This document shows positions 43,261-54,469 of a stretch of 64,000 bases of DNA, in pieces. Every line of letters begins with the position of its first letter. Positions within the stretch are counted from its first letter, which is position 1. The translations under genes were made by a program, and so were the position numbers. This DNA is from Zygnema cylindricum (Eukaryota; Streptophyta; Zygnematophyceae; Zygnematales; Zygnemataceae). The stretch spans positions 1-64,000 of the forward strand of contig JBBHKE010001410.1 in the NCBI GenBank assembly GCA_037447655.1, written 5' to 3'. The notes under the pieces are model-generated. The model was not told the DNA's origin and made no database searches. It saw nothing but the letters and a program-made list of their open reading frames with translations.

Positions 43261-43989
43261 ACTTATTTTGAACATCTGTACGAAATAATGTGAAATTATA
43301 GTATCGAATGACACTTTTCGTGCATTACACTACGGTACTGTACTGCACTTAAAAATATTCGGCATTAGAGTAATTAACACTAGTTAAACAGTTCCAATAT
43401 TAACGTAATTTTTTTTTTGAGTTAGGGTGACGTTACTTTTACGGTTGAAATGAGGTTATTTACTGCTGGACTTACAATTTCAGACAATGCCTTACCATTT
43501 TTTTTTTCTGTCAGAAACTCAAGGTTACTGGATGACAAATTTCATTTCATTCTCCAAGGATATGGGCGTAAACCTTGACCGTCGGATGCGTAATCGGATA
43601 CCTCGTCGGTAAAACCTGTCAATTTGCAACAAGTGACCTGAACGAGTTCAATATTGAAGCGTGAACGAATAGTATTCTGCCTCGTGAAAAAATTAATAAA
43701 TATCCGCGACGAACACGCGATTATGTGGATACACGTGGCATTGGCCATGTGCCTTCCGCCAGCTTGGATGCAAAGCCATCAGAAGCCGCGAGAACAAGTA
43801 CTTTTATACATGGGCATATACCCTAAGTTGTAGTAGTTTTTTATTTTCTACTAGTAAATCAACGCCCGTTACACGGGCATGTACCCTGTTCAGTTTATCA
43901 CGCCTGTTTTTCATGCCCTTTTTTCATGCAAATTTTTCATGCTCGTTACAAAAAGGACCACCCGTACGTTTTACCAGGATGGATGGAAG

Positions 43990-44975
43990 GACCTGTACCT
44001 TTTCCTGTTTGTGCCTGCAGTACGGCAGTATATACTGCCGACGCACGGCACCGTAACATTGTGCCTGCGGTACGGCAGTATGTACTGCCGACGCACGGCA
44101 CCGTAACATTGTGCCTGCGGTACGGCAGTATGTACTGCCGACGCACGGCACCGTAACATTGTGCCTGCGGTACGCCAGTATGTACTGCCGAGGCACGGCA
44201 CCGTAACATTGTGCCTTCGGTACGGCAGTATGTACTGCCGAGGCACGGTACCGTAACATTGTGCCTGCGGTACGGCAGTATGTACTGCCGACGCACGGCA
44301 CCGTAACATTGTGCCTGCGGTACGGTAGTATGTACTGCCGACGCACGGCAACGTTACATTGTGCCTGCGGTACGGCTGTATGTACTGCCGACGCACGGCA
44401 ACGTTACGTCGTGCCAGCGGTACGGCGGTCTCTACCGCTGACGCACGACAATATTACATTACGCCATCCGTACGGCGGTCTGCACATTGACGGTTGGCAA
44501 CGCTAAAAACGGTGCGGCAATCCGTACACGGCACTGTAACATTGTGCCTGCGGTACGGCAGTATGTACTGCCGACGTACGACACTGTAACATTGTGCCTG
44601 CGGTACGGCAGTATGTACTGCCGACGCACGGCAACGTTACATTGTGCCTGCGGTACGGCAGTATGTACTGCTGACGCACGACAACGTTACATTGTGCCTG
44701 CGGTACGGTAGTATGTACTGCCGACGCACGGCATCCTAACATTGTGCTTGCGCTACGGTAGTATGTACTGCCGACGCACGGCAACGTTACATTGTGCTTG
44801 CGGTACGACAGTATGTACTGCCGACGCACGGCAACGTTACATCGTGCCAGCGGTACGGCGGTCTACCGCTGACGCACGGCAATATTTCATTACGCCATCC
44901 GTACGGCGGTGTGCACATTGACGGTTGGCAACGCTATAAACAGTGCGGCAATCCGTACTGCGGACGAACAGAAAA
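43990..44975. repeat. 50-bp hairpin satellite with higher-order unit
   Basis: About 14 copies of a 50-bp unit: CGGTACGGCAGTATG, TACTGCCGACGCACGGCA, CCGTAACATTGTGCCTG. Each unit contains the inverted repeat GGCAGTA-TG-TACTGCC. Two blocks (to 44,410 and 44,520-44,845) each end in the same longer terminator-like segment (GTACGGCGGTCT..CCGCTGACGCACG, ACATTACGCCATCCGTACGG or a close variant, TTGACGGTTGGCAACGC), so the blocks form a higher-order repeat of roughly 430 bp. The reverse-strand frames over it are artefacts. Confidence 0.9.
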
Positions 44976-45655
44976 CGGACACACCGCCTATATAAGGCTT
45001 TCCAGAAAGGCGTCTGAAAGACTCTTATTTATATACTGATTTTATTATGAAGTCAAAGTCGGTCAACGCATTTAAAAAAAAAGTCACGGGCGACCCGGTG
45101 CTTTGCCCTTTGGTTGCCAAGGGCCTTTCATTTTTGTACAGTACTGTACCATGTATAATGGGATAGTACTGTTCCTGTTATGTACGAACATCATCTTACG
45201 TGACGCAATCACTGAAATATTCTATAGGCGGTACGGAAATGTTTAGTTAACGGCCTACTTTAAAAGTTTGATGGCCGATGAGGTAGGAAAGACAAAACTT
45301 AATCGACGGCGACGGCGCTTTCTGCGGTTTTGAAACGATACATTCTGCCGGCGGTACGGCAAAATGTTTCGTTGACGGCCTACTTTGGAAGTTTAATGGC
45401 CCTTGAGGTTGCCCGCGCATGGAGTATCGTATAGAATCGTTTTTCGGCGGTTGGCGTTCAAAAAGTCAATCGGCCTCGGTTCGTGACTTCGTGTTAGGTT
45501 GTGTACCTACATTACGATAAATTTCAAAATGACAAACTTGTTACTGTACTCATCTGCACAGGTTGCGACAAAGTGCAAATCGTTACGCCCGGCGGTTATT
45601 GAGTGTCTTGTCAACAGCTCCCCTTGTCTCGTCATTCGAGGGCTAATCTAGTTCT
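44976..45655. other. Unassigned, possible Helitron debris
   Basis: TCTACTAGTAAATCAACGCCCG near 43,850 resembles a Helitron 5' end, and ACGGGCGACCCGGTGC at 45,087 resembles Helitron-like terminal words, but no CTRR end with hairpin was found. The rest shows short paired segments (CGGCCTACTTT.AAAGTTT.ATGGCC twice, near 45,250 and 45,380). No gene. Confidence 0.3.
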
Positions 45656-45679
45656 CCTCCTGTCAACCAGTACAACTGT

Positions 45680-45790
45680 CTACCCTTCTCTCCCTCCCTC
45701 CTTCCCTCCTTTTCCCCCTCATCAATTCTAGATATTTTGAATATTCAATAGAGGAGAGGGAGAGGGAGAGGGAAAGGGAGAGGGCATTTT
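45680..45790. repeat. CT-rich then GA-rich inverted tracts
   Basis: TCTCCCTCCCTCCTTCCCTCC followed about 50 bp later by GAGAGGGAGAGGGAGAGGG, which can pair with it as an imperfect hairpin or form triplex-type structure. Confidence 0.7.
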
Positions 45791-45909
45791 TTTTTTAAAC
45801 CAACTAAGTTTTTTTTCAAGAGACTAACCAATAAAATTTCAAATACCTTGACTCTTAAAATGATTCACGGTGTACCTTGGAAACCACATTTTGTCAAGAC
45901 TACACAAAC

Positions 45910-46679
45910 TGTTGCTCTGCAGCAACAGGGACAACAGGGATACTACCAGAAGCTGTAGAGTCACCCATTTAATTCAGCAAAAAGGCAACCTAGAAGTACC
46001 ACACAAATGACCACTTTGACCAGCTTACACTTAACACTACAAAAAGCCACTTAGGCTTACAACACAGCTCACTTAGAGCTCACACTTAACAATATACTGA
46101 CAGAGTTTCAAGCACAAACTCTGATCAGTCACAAAGTGACACACTTGCAAAAACAGTCTTAAATGTCACTTTCCTTAGTGAACTTGTACAAGTTAATTCA
46201 ATCAAATGTCTAATCCCTATTTTATACAAACAAGACTATCTGACTATCTATCTGCCAATAAGATCACTGTAGGCGCACTATCGTGCTGTCGGTTCCACTA
46301 CCTAGTGCACTTAATCCTAAGTACAACTTCCTGCTGCAAATAATCCTGATTTGTCCTAAGTAATTCATACTGATCGGTACTTCTTTGGTTGTACCTGATG
46401 ATCTAACTTACACCGACTTTCTCCAACATCAATAAGGAGTTTGTACGCCGACAATCGAATCTGTCCATATAATCCGCGGTGATATCCGTCCGTAGGTCGT
46501 AACAGAATGTTTCATTTTAGTACGCACGGAATTATTTTCGTATTATGTTTCTCTTCATCTGACGCGTTTGAATTCTGTAACGTCTCTTTAAAGTAGAAAA
46601 CATTTCGTCGCTGGTCATCGCTATTCTAGCGACGAGATTATCTCATCGCTGAGAGTCCATAGTTTTCCCAAAAATAATA
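45910..46679 (-). mobile_element. Solo copia LTR with CAAAC target duplication
   Basis: A 770-bp copy of the LTR at 31,449-32,215, from TGTTGCTCTGCAGCAAC to AAAATAATA, flanked by CAAAC at 45,905-45,909 and 46,680-46,684. No internal region adjoins it, so it is a product of LTR-LTR recombination. Confidence 0.9.
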
Positions 46680-46779
46680 CAAACAACAATAGTCACCTCA
46701 CAATGCATGTATCTAAATTGGTGTGTTTAAAAATAAAATAGCAAAATGGTGATTGTTTGATGTGTTAATACAAGATTAG

Positions 46780-47000
46780 AGTGAAGAGTGAAATTTATAT
46801 ATTTGTTACTGGTTAGATATTCGCTTGTATTGTGCGTTTTTTTCTGTATATGTGATGGAAGGACATTTTTTCTCAAGCAGGCCTATCCTTTGTCGGTTGC
46901 TCTTCACTTGTTAGAAAAGTCACATATTAAATCTGGAAAGCTGGTTTACTGTGAATCTCCTTCAAATTGTTTTACCAGTTATCGGTTAGAATGATAGACA
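46780..47000 (+). other. Possible orphan exon
   Basis: After an acceptor-like CTCAAGCAG (46,872-46,880) a frame reads AYPLSVALHLLEKSHIKSGK and ends RLE stop. Composition looks protein-like but no family is recognised. It may or may not belong to the M16 relic that follows. Confidence 0.25.
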
Positions 47001-47103
47001 GGTTTTCAGTGGCCACCATAGACCTAGACCAGCAGAAGTGGAAATGAGTTTAAAACGTTTGAGGAAAACGTTTTATTGAACACTTTGTCGGTCCCAGTAA
47101 TGG

Positions 47104-47950
47104 GTGACAGTTCCGTGGCAAGTTTGCTCAGTTTTCATCGCCCCATTGGCCAAGGAGGATGCCACTGAGCGCGAGGTTCAGGCTGTAGATTCTGGTGAGT
47201 CCCTATTTGGCAATGTGTGTTTCCATTTGCAGAGGCTTCTCTCTCTCACTCTTTTCTTTTTCCTCTTCTCGCTCTCCTTTCTTCCTCTCTCTTCTCTTAT
47301 GAAATACGCGATATCTCCTCTTTCTCTCCTTGATGTCTATTTTGCTGAAAATCATTTTTGTGTGTTATTGCTGCACACTTTTCCAGCGCATTATCCACAT
47401 TGACTACAGTACGGTATAGTGCAAAAGTTACTCAAAGTACTGTACCGGGTGGTCACCGGGCGGTCAGTGATGTAGATCTGTTGACATATTTATGTCATGT
47501 ATCTCATGTGCTTATTTTGCGGTTTCAGAAGTTTATGTTTTTCTTCCCCTAATAGTGATTTTTGTGCTCGGGCACTCGAAATATGTGCACATGTTAGTCA
47601 CTTGTTTGTGGTATATCATTTTTGTTCAAGTAACTCTTCGTGTTTTTTATCAAAATTTGTCATTGATAAATTTCGGTATGTATATTGATTTGATGAGTGA
47701 TCATTGGAAATTTCCCCTCGTTATAAATATCTACTTTTTTTTTCATGGGTTTTCATACTGGCATTGTCACTTGTGACAATTGGCACCTTTTTTTGTTTTG
47801 CAAGTTGCAAATTTTGTAAATTTGCTTCGATCAAAGTATCAACAGGTCCTTCAGGGCGGCTTTTGCCTCCAGCAACTCCGGCTTTTGCCTCCAGCAACTC
47901 CAATGCAGCACAGCTCATTCTGACCATCCATTTCACAAATTTTCATGGGG
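47104..47950 (+). pseudogene. M16 metalloprotease (nardilysin/IDE-like) exon relics
   Basis: Exon relic 1 (about 47,121-47,194) reads VFIAPLAKEDATEREVQAVDS before a GTGAGT donor, matching the conserved FF.(A/S)PL...REV.AVDSE block of insulin-degrading enzyme and nardilysin. The bases just before it (GCAAGTTTGCTCAG) fit the preceding family codons only with an indel. Relic 2 (to 47,949) reads CLQQLQCSTAHSDHPFHKFS before another GTGAGT donor, matching the next family block. A 22-bp tandem duplication covers its acceptor. The HxxEH zinc exon and all later exons were not found. Best read as a fragment of a peptidase gene, possibly captured or decayed. Confidence 0.65.
47857..47900 (+). repeat. 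22-bp tandem duplication at a splice acceptor
   Basis: CGGCTTTTGCCTCCAGCAACTC is repeated exactly (47,857-47,878 and 47,879-47,900). Each copy contains CCTCCAG/CAACTC, a plausible 3' splice site followed by the QL codons of the M16 exon. The length is not a multiple of three. Confidence 0.85.
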
Positions 47951-47959
47951 TGAGTTTTC

Positions 47960-49125
47960 CTTGTCTTCTCTTGATTCGTTTTTATTCTGCCTGTAGGTTC
48001 ATTATTTTTCCAGTTTTGATAAGGCTTCAGTGGAGGTTGTGGATAAATGAAGGTGCTTTGAAATGGGCGGGATTACTCAATTTCTATTTATATATTTTCA
48101 GAGGTAAAGGTATATCCTCCTTGTAACTTCTTTGGGAAATGTTTATATTGCCACTTTAAGCTCATAATGTCTTTTTCCATGTTTTTTTTTATGTTTTTTG
48201 TTCCATAATGAAAACTAATAGAAGATTTTGTGAAGGCCATGTAATGATGTCTTATGATGCAATGCATATGTTGTAGTTTTTCTTTTCACAAGGTATTGCA
48301 TATGTTTATGTGTTGCATATATTTATGTGGCAAGGTGAATTTTATCACGAAGGATCAATTTTTATAATTCTCTAGTAACGGAAACATTCTCGAGGGAATC
48401 ATTTTGTTTTTGGGAAACCATAAAAAAATGTCAAAGAAGGTCATGTCTCTGTTTGACATATACTTGATAGTTGCAACAAGAAATCTCATCGACTTTGTGT
48501 TTAATTTTCCACAAGTTATTTTGGAATGTAGCACCTTGATTTGTAATTATTGCCTGTATTTATCGATGACACTTTGTCACTAGGTCAGTTGAGGTCAGTT
48601 TCGTGCTTTAGTACTCTGGTTGTTGCTTTTAGAATTAGTGAGCTATCGGTGTTCACACTCGACCATAATCATCTATTATATAATTTTTTATCGCAACGCG
48701 GTTCATTGTGGGTAATTGACTAAAGAGTGTTGCTAACACTGCTAACATTAATTTGTGGTTGTAGGTCGAAAATAAACGTACTCAAATTGGTGTGGATTAT
48801 CTCACATAGCAATGGGCATTGTATTCTCTAGCTTATCGACCGATACTTTGATTTTATGAGATGATGGTTCCTAGAGAAACTAAAAAGAGGTAATGATTCT
48901 CACATCTGATAATATAAGCCGAGAAACTAAAATTGTGGTGAGAGGTGTAGACGTGCGTTTACCACCTCTTGTTAATTGGGGAAGACATACACCTTAATAT
49001 TTGGTGCTTTCCTGATTTTTTTGGGCGGTGAGTTTGACTTTCAGGTTGTTGTTGAAAAATCTTCGGTGGTTTGGAATCAAATGATGACGAGAGGAGATTG
49101 ACGAAAGCAAGGTAGGTTTGCAAAC
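47960..49125. other. No confident gene
   Basis: AT-rich sequence after the M16 relic. The next expected M16 exon (NKKSL-type block) was looked for and not seen. Near 48,960-49,125 there are short GT/AG-like signals without a recognisable frame. Confidence 0.4.
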
Positions 49126-49137
49126 ATGAATAAAGTA

Positions 49138-49250
49138 CATTATTAATATTGTTGTTGTTATTGTTGTTGTTGTTTGTTTTTTGTTATTGTTATTGTTGTT
49201 GTTATTGTTGTTGTAATTGTTATTATTGTTGTTATTGTTAATGTTATTCA
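49138..49250. repeat. TTG/TTA microsatellite
   Basis: TTGTTGTTATTGTTGTTG-type run of about 110 bp; the reverse-strand poly-Asn frame is an artefact of it. Confidence 0.9.
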
Positions 49251-49254
49251 TAAG

Positions 49255-50120
49255 TTATGTTACAATGTTAACTAACTGTGGCATTATATGCATTATAACA
49301 TTGTGGCATTATATACATCATAACATTTATATCTAACATTTATATCCACACAGTCATTATAACATTTATATCTAAATAGTTATATCTAACTGCTATACTA
49401 CACATATTATAGCAGGTTTAATCTAACTGTTATATTATTCGAGTTTTAACCAGTTACACATTATATATAGTCTAACTATCATAATGTGTTAATTTTTATA
49501 GTAAGAACTAACTATTTTATTATATATATTTTAACATTTATATCTAACTGTTATAATGTGTTAATTATTAGTGTTAACTAACTATTACATTATATTTTTT
49601 ATAACAGTTTACATTATGTTTATCTTAACAGTTAAAATTAACTGTTATATTAGACATATTATAACAGTTGTATCTAACCGTTATATTATGTTAATTATTA
49701 TATGTATAATAAAGTTTTACATTTTAGTAATCATAACATTTGAAACTAAAAGTTATGTTATATATATTATGACAACTATATCTAACCATTACATTATGTT
49801 TATTACAATTATATCTAACCATAACATTATGTTTATTATAATTATTATTAGTATACAGTACAACTATACCAGTAGTTGTAACAGTAATTTCATATATTAT
49901 AATTCAACTATTATTATATACATTGTTTATAATATAACATCTACTTCAAATATATTAAACACATAATATCGTGCATTATTTTATATATTATAATATATTA
50001 CTTATGTTAAATATGTATTATAACGTTTTATAACGTTTTATACTATATCAGTTACATGTGATAGAAATATTATTCGATATGCTATATACATTGTAATTGT
50101 CGTTATATATACGATATTAT
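49255..50120. repeat. AT-rich array of TAACATTTATATCTAACTG-like units
   Basis: Highly AT-rich (well under 20% G+C by eye), with many imperfect repeats of (A/T)TAACA(T/G)TTATATCTAACTGTTATA and ATTATGTTTATTA. No coding potential. Confidence 0.7.
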
Positions 50121-50181
50121 GTATTTTTTGTTATTCAAGTGTAAGTGTTTTTTTCTTCGGCTATTGGGAGTTCTATTTTAG

Positions 50182-50306
50182 GTAAGCTCATTATGACACG
50201 GAAACCTCTTTTTCGATTACATGTTACAAGGTTTGGGAATTGTTTGTTTCGTTCTCTTTCCTTATTATTGTTTGGTTGTGAGTCTAAATATTCTTATGTA
50301 AAAAAG
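50182..50306 (+). pseudogene. OTU-like cysteine protease exon
   Basis: A frame reading TRFGNCLFRSLSLLLFG before a donor AAG/GTAATT matches the catalytic block of OTU deubiquitinases (usually DGNCLFR; here F replaces D, the nucleophile Cys is kept). The preceding TTTTAG at 50,176-50,181 could be the acceptor. No His-containing partner exon was identified, so this may be a relic or part of a transposon-encoded OTU protein. Confidence 0.5.
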
Positions 50307-50359
50307 GTAATTATTAGTTATTTACTTTTCTAGAGCATTGTCTGCTCCTACTGAAAGAT

Positions 50360-50505
50360 GGGTTGATGATGATGACGATGATGATGATGATGTAATGATG
50401 ATGATAATGAGGATGTAATGATGATGATGATGTAATGATGATGATGATGTAATGATGATGATGATGTAATCATACGATGATGATGTTGACAACGATGATG
50501 ATGAC

Positions 50506-50536
<31 letters not shown>

Positions 50537-50704
50537 TAATGATGATGATGATGATGATGTAATCATACGATGATGATGATGATGATGTAATGATGATGAT
50601 GATGATGATGTAATCATACGAAAATGATGTTGACGACGATGATGATGACGATGATGATGATGATGATGATGATGATAATGATGATGATGATCATGATCAT
50701 GATC

Positions 50705-50751
<47 letters not shown>

Positions 50752-51181
50752 AATGATGATGATGATGTGATGATGATGATGGTGATGATGATGTAATGAT
50801 GATGATGTAATGATGATGATGATGATGATGTAATCATACGATGATGATGTTGACGACGATGATGATGACGATGATGATGATCATGATCATGATCATGATG
50901 ATGATAATGATGATGATGATCATCATGATCATGATCATGATGATGATGATGATGATAATGATGATGATGATGATAATGATGATGATGATGTGATGATGAT
51001 GATGGTGATGATGATGTAATGATGATGATGATGATGTTGACGATGATGATGTTGACGATGATGATGATGATGACGATGATGATGATGATGACAATGATGA
51101 TGATGATGGTGATGATGATGATGTAATGATAATGATGATGATGATGATGATGATGTAATGATAATGATGATGATGTTGATA

Positions 51182-51219
<38 letters not shown>

Positions 51220-51300
51220 CATGATCATGATGGTGATCATGATGAAGATGATGATGATAATGATGATGAAGATGATGTAGAAGGTGAAAGTATAGATATC
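50360..51300. repeat. GAT trinucleotide microsatellite, about 0.9 kb
   Basis: Long (GAT)n with recurring interruptions: GTAATG, GTAATCATACGATGATG, GATCATGATCATGATCATG and GTTGACGACGATG. Repeated longer blocks (for example TAATCATACGATGATGATGTTGACGAC-type at 50,466 and 50,832) show it also grew by segment duplication. At the right edge a frame of mostly Asp ends EGESIDIF stop at 51,306, followed by AATAAAA at 51,341; at the left edge ERWVDDDD follows a TTTTCTAG acceptor. It may be an expanded acidic tail. Confidence 0.9.
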
Positions 51301-51393
51301 TTTTAGTAATTTTTACAATTGTATTGCTACATATATCATAAATAAAAAAGAAAACATTTAAGTTTTTGTTGTGTTGTTTTTCTATCTTTATAG

Positions 51394-52751
51394 TTCTCAA
51401 ATTCGATTCCTGACAGACAATTTCACGATATCACGAGTAATTGGATCAGGGGTGAAAAAGGGATCTGACGGTCTCTCACCAGACGTTATAAGGTATGTTT
51501 TTCATTTACCCAAAGTTAATTATATTTAATATTATATTTCTTTGATGTATATTTTAGAACCATTAATAGAAAACGAATACAATTAAATGAACGATTTAGA
51601 CAACTTATTTAAAATTTTATGAAATTTTAAAAATTTATATTAAAATCATTTTAATTTATATTTTTTTGATGCACTGTATATTCTTGTTAAAAGATACGTA
51701 GAAAATTGTTAAAATAATAAACTTAAGATGTATATCATTAGATTTTTGATTACTTATGTTTATATATAACATAGATTTTTTTTTTCTCTTCATCTAACGT
51801 AGTATGGTTTCAATTTTTCAGATTCCAAGAAATTGAACAAGGATGTCCACCAAGAACACAAAGCGAAGGTTTGATTTTGTTAAATTTGTCACGTGCTCAT
51901 CTTTAGAGCCAGGGGTATCGTTGTATAACACCAAAAGAAGATCATGCCTACCCTTTTTGTTATTCCCCAGTCATAGTTGGTGACAAATTCGGAAAAAAAA
52001 CTTTCCATTGTACCCACTGCAATTTCACCATAGCCGAAGAAGCAATTACATTTGTGGTGAAAATGACTGACAAAGGTAAATTTCAAACTTGTTATTGAAA
52101 CTTATGAAAAAAAAACCTTGCTCCATATTCATAAAGCTTTACAAGACTAATTCTCATTCAATCTTGTTAAATTACTGTTTTGATATAGGTAAAAAAGTTC
52201 GTTATGGAAAGATCTTTTCCCCAACAATACTGGCCCGGAATGGAGTCACGTGCAACCAATGGACAACGAAGTTAACAAAAGCTGCAAAAGATTCCATTCT
52301 GGAATCGCATGAAAGAACATTCATTGTTAAGGTACGATCAATTTTTAATTCTGTTGTTCTTTTGTATGTAACAAGAATAAGATTTTTTTGAAAAAAATGA
52401 CATTTTTTTTTTTTTACGTAGGTCTTCCTTCGAAATTTTCAAAACAAATTCCATTACAAATTGGAAAGTTTTGAAAAATCTGCAACAATAATTCCTAAAC
52501 GATTAAAGCTAAGAATCTCTTATTATCAAAATTAACAAATATTTTTTTTTACCAATCACACTTTCAAAAAACAAAATATATAAACTTGTGTTTCATTTTT
52601 TTTTTTTTTAAATTGTAACTTTGTCTTGTAATATTGATATTATTACAACTATTACAGATACAGACGCTTAGCTAGAGTTTTTTAACTAATACACACAAAT
52701 TTTTAACTTTGGTGTTTCTTTGTACAGGTGGAAAGCAACGAGTCAACTTAA
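51394..52751 (+). pseudogene. Unknown spliced gene with one in-frame TAG
   Basis: Four consecutive exons join in phase through GT-AG introns: 51,394-51,492 (SQIRFLTDNFTISRVIGSG; split codon AG|A), 51,822-52,076, 52,189-52,332 (split codon G|GT before) and 52,728-52,751 (VESNEST stop). Exon two contains a C..C pair (FHCTHCNFTIAEEA) and exon three reads KVRYGKIFSPTILARNG. The only defect is a TAG at about 51,904-51,906 in exon two, in a stretch otherwise open on both sides (NLSRAHL, stop, SQGYRCITPKEDHAYPFC). The start is not located; the upstream OTU-like exon and acidic repeat could belong to it. No family recognised. The intact splicing phases argue for a real, recently broken or mis-sequenced gene. 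Confidence 0.5.
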
Positions 52752-53254
52752 TGTGACAAACATAAAAGGACAAAGGACCCCATCTTCAACAAGTATCGAT
52801 AATAGAAGAAAGTTTTTATTTTCTATAACTAAGGCAACAATTTTTTTTGTGTTTTTTATATATATAGTTTTTTATAATTTTTTTTTTCCAAAGATGTTAG
52901 TGTGTAGGGATTTTAGAAGCTTGAAAAACATTTTATCTTTACTTCATTATAGGTTTAAAAGGTTAGATTTACACCCAATTCAGGGTTCTATATATTTTTT
53001 TTAGTCCTTTAAATATTATAGGCTACGTATATCAAAATATTTGCCACGTTTGATACTTGTTTATTTCAAGTAATATCATAAAAAATAAACAAAGTCATCA
53101 AAGTATCACAAACCAAAGTATTCAAAGTATGATCACAATTATTCAAAGTATGACCACAACTATTCAAAGTATGACCGCAACAAAGTAGTCAAAGACAAAC
53201 AAAGTACTCAAAGTATGACCACAACAAAGTATTCAAAGTATTCTATTGTATTGT

Positions 53255-53730
53255 ATACCAATGTTTGTAATGTTGGTCAGCCTTTGAGCTGATAATGATG
53301 TTCAACAACTTTCTTAGTCTTTAGACTAAGTTGATAAAAAAAAAAAAAAAACCCAAAGTATCAATGTAATTTGACATTCAAATATAATGTTTGTTATGTT
53401 TGTCAGCTTCGAGCTGATAATGATGTTTAGGCAACCTCTAAGTCTAATGACTAAAATGGTTGATAAAAAAAAAAAAAAACTAAAACAAAGTATTAAGTAA
53501 TCAAAAAAATAAAAAAAAATAAGTGATTGTAATGTTAGTCAGCCATTGAGCTGATAATGATGTTTATGCAAGAATCTTAGTCTACGAATAAGTTGCTTGA
53601 TCGGAAACACAAAAAGTAATAAACAAAAAAAGAACAATTTGTAGTGTTAGTCAGCCATCGAGCTAATATTGATGTTGTTCCAACTTTATAGGTCATTGGA
53701 CTAAGATGGTTGAATCCTAGTTAGGTCTGA
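53255..53730 (+). repeat. Four tandem units with two conserved hairpins and A-tails
   Basis: Units near 53,260, 53,385, 53,530 and 53,640 each contain GTCAGCC.TT/CGAGCTGATAATGATGTT (stem TCAGC/GCTGA) and then CTTAGTCTTTAGACTAAG or a diverged form. In the first two units this is followed by TTGATAAAAAAAAAA. The first stem is kept in three units, weakened in the fourth. It resembles an RNA-derived unit, but no pol III boxes are clear. Confidence 0.65.
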
Positions 53731-53739
53731 TGCTTTTTC

Positions 53740-54460
53740 TTTCTTAGTTATGTCATCAAGGTTGTATTGTGTTTATTTATTCTGTTTGTGTTTTTTTTTT
53801 GTTTTCTTCTTTTGTACTATTATGTATTGATAAAAAAATATAAAAAATGTAAACGCAACACCTTAATATAATAATTAAAAACCAATACTTTTCTACTTAA
53901 ACAAATAATGGTTCCACAATGCTACGGTTTAGTGTGAATACTAAATTTATCATTAAAATATTTAATACTACACTATATATTCAATCCATTCATTAATTTT
54001 GTTTATAAGTATAAGACGCACGCTCAAATCAATAGGAAACTTTTACGCTTAGTTAAACGCCTTACATGATCAATATGCGAATTAAACAATCCACTTAGTT
54101 TCGTCATCTTCTTTTGCATACATAACGCGTCATACTATTTAGTCCGTCAGGTCAACTTATTTCCGCGTTACATACTCTATTATTATATGCATTGGACTCA
54201 AAAAATAAAAACAATGATTTATTATCGAATAATCTACTATTATTTTGCATTGGGTTCAAAAATTAAAAACAATGATTAGTTTTTGCCATTGGAACAAAAT
54301 TTAACAATCGCCAAAAAAAAATCGCCAAAAAAACCTTAGACTCTAATAACGATTCGCGCAGTAATGGGTGTCTTGTGACGCAACCATGCAAGTGAAGTCA
54401 AGATGATATCGTATTCGTGCAAAGTAAGACCAATAAGTTAGGTCTTGCTTTTTTCTTTTG
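53740..54460. other. AT-rich spacer
   Basis: Two copies of a short segment (CATTGGACTCAAAAAATAAAAACAATGATT-like, near 54,190 and 54,248). No gene seen. Confidence 0.4.
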
Positions 54461-54469
54461 AACGACCAG

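Noticed and set aside
43924-44829. Several frames of 80-141 codons with RRQYILPYRRHNV-type repeats
   Set aside because: All derive from the 50-bp satellite; the unit length is not a multiple of three and every frame is open by chance of composition.
43850-45110. Helitron
   Set aside because: A TCTACTAG-like 5' word is present, but no 3' hairpin plus CTRR end was found; kept only as a weak remark.
45910-46679. 5' LTR of the copia element at 31,449
   Set aside because: It has its own CAAAC target duplications and no adjoining internal region, so it is a separate solo LTR.
50834-51400. Poly-His / poly-Ile / poly-Ser protein
   Set aside because: Six-frame shadow of the GAT microsatellite.
51869-51906. 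38-bp intron removing the TAG
   Set aside because: Far shorter than the other introns in the window, and removing it breaks the downstream frame.
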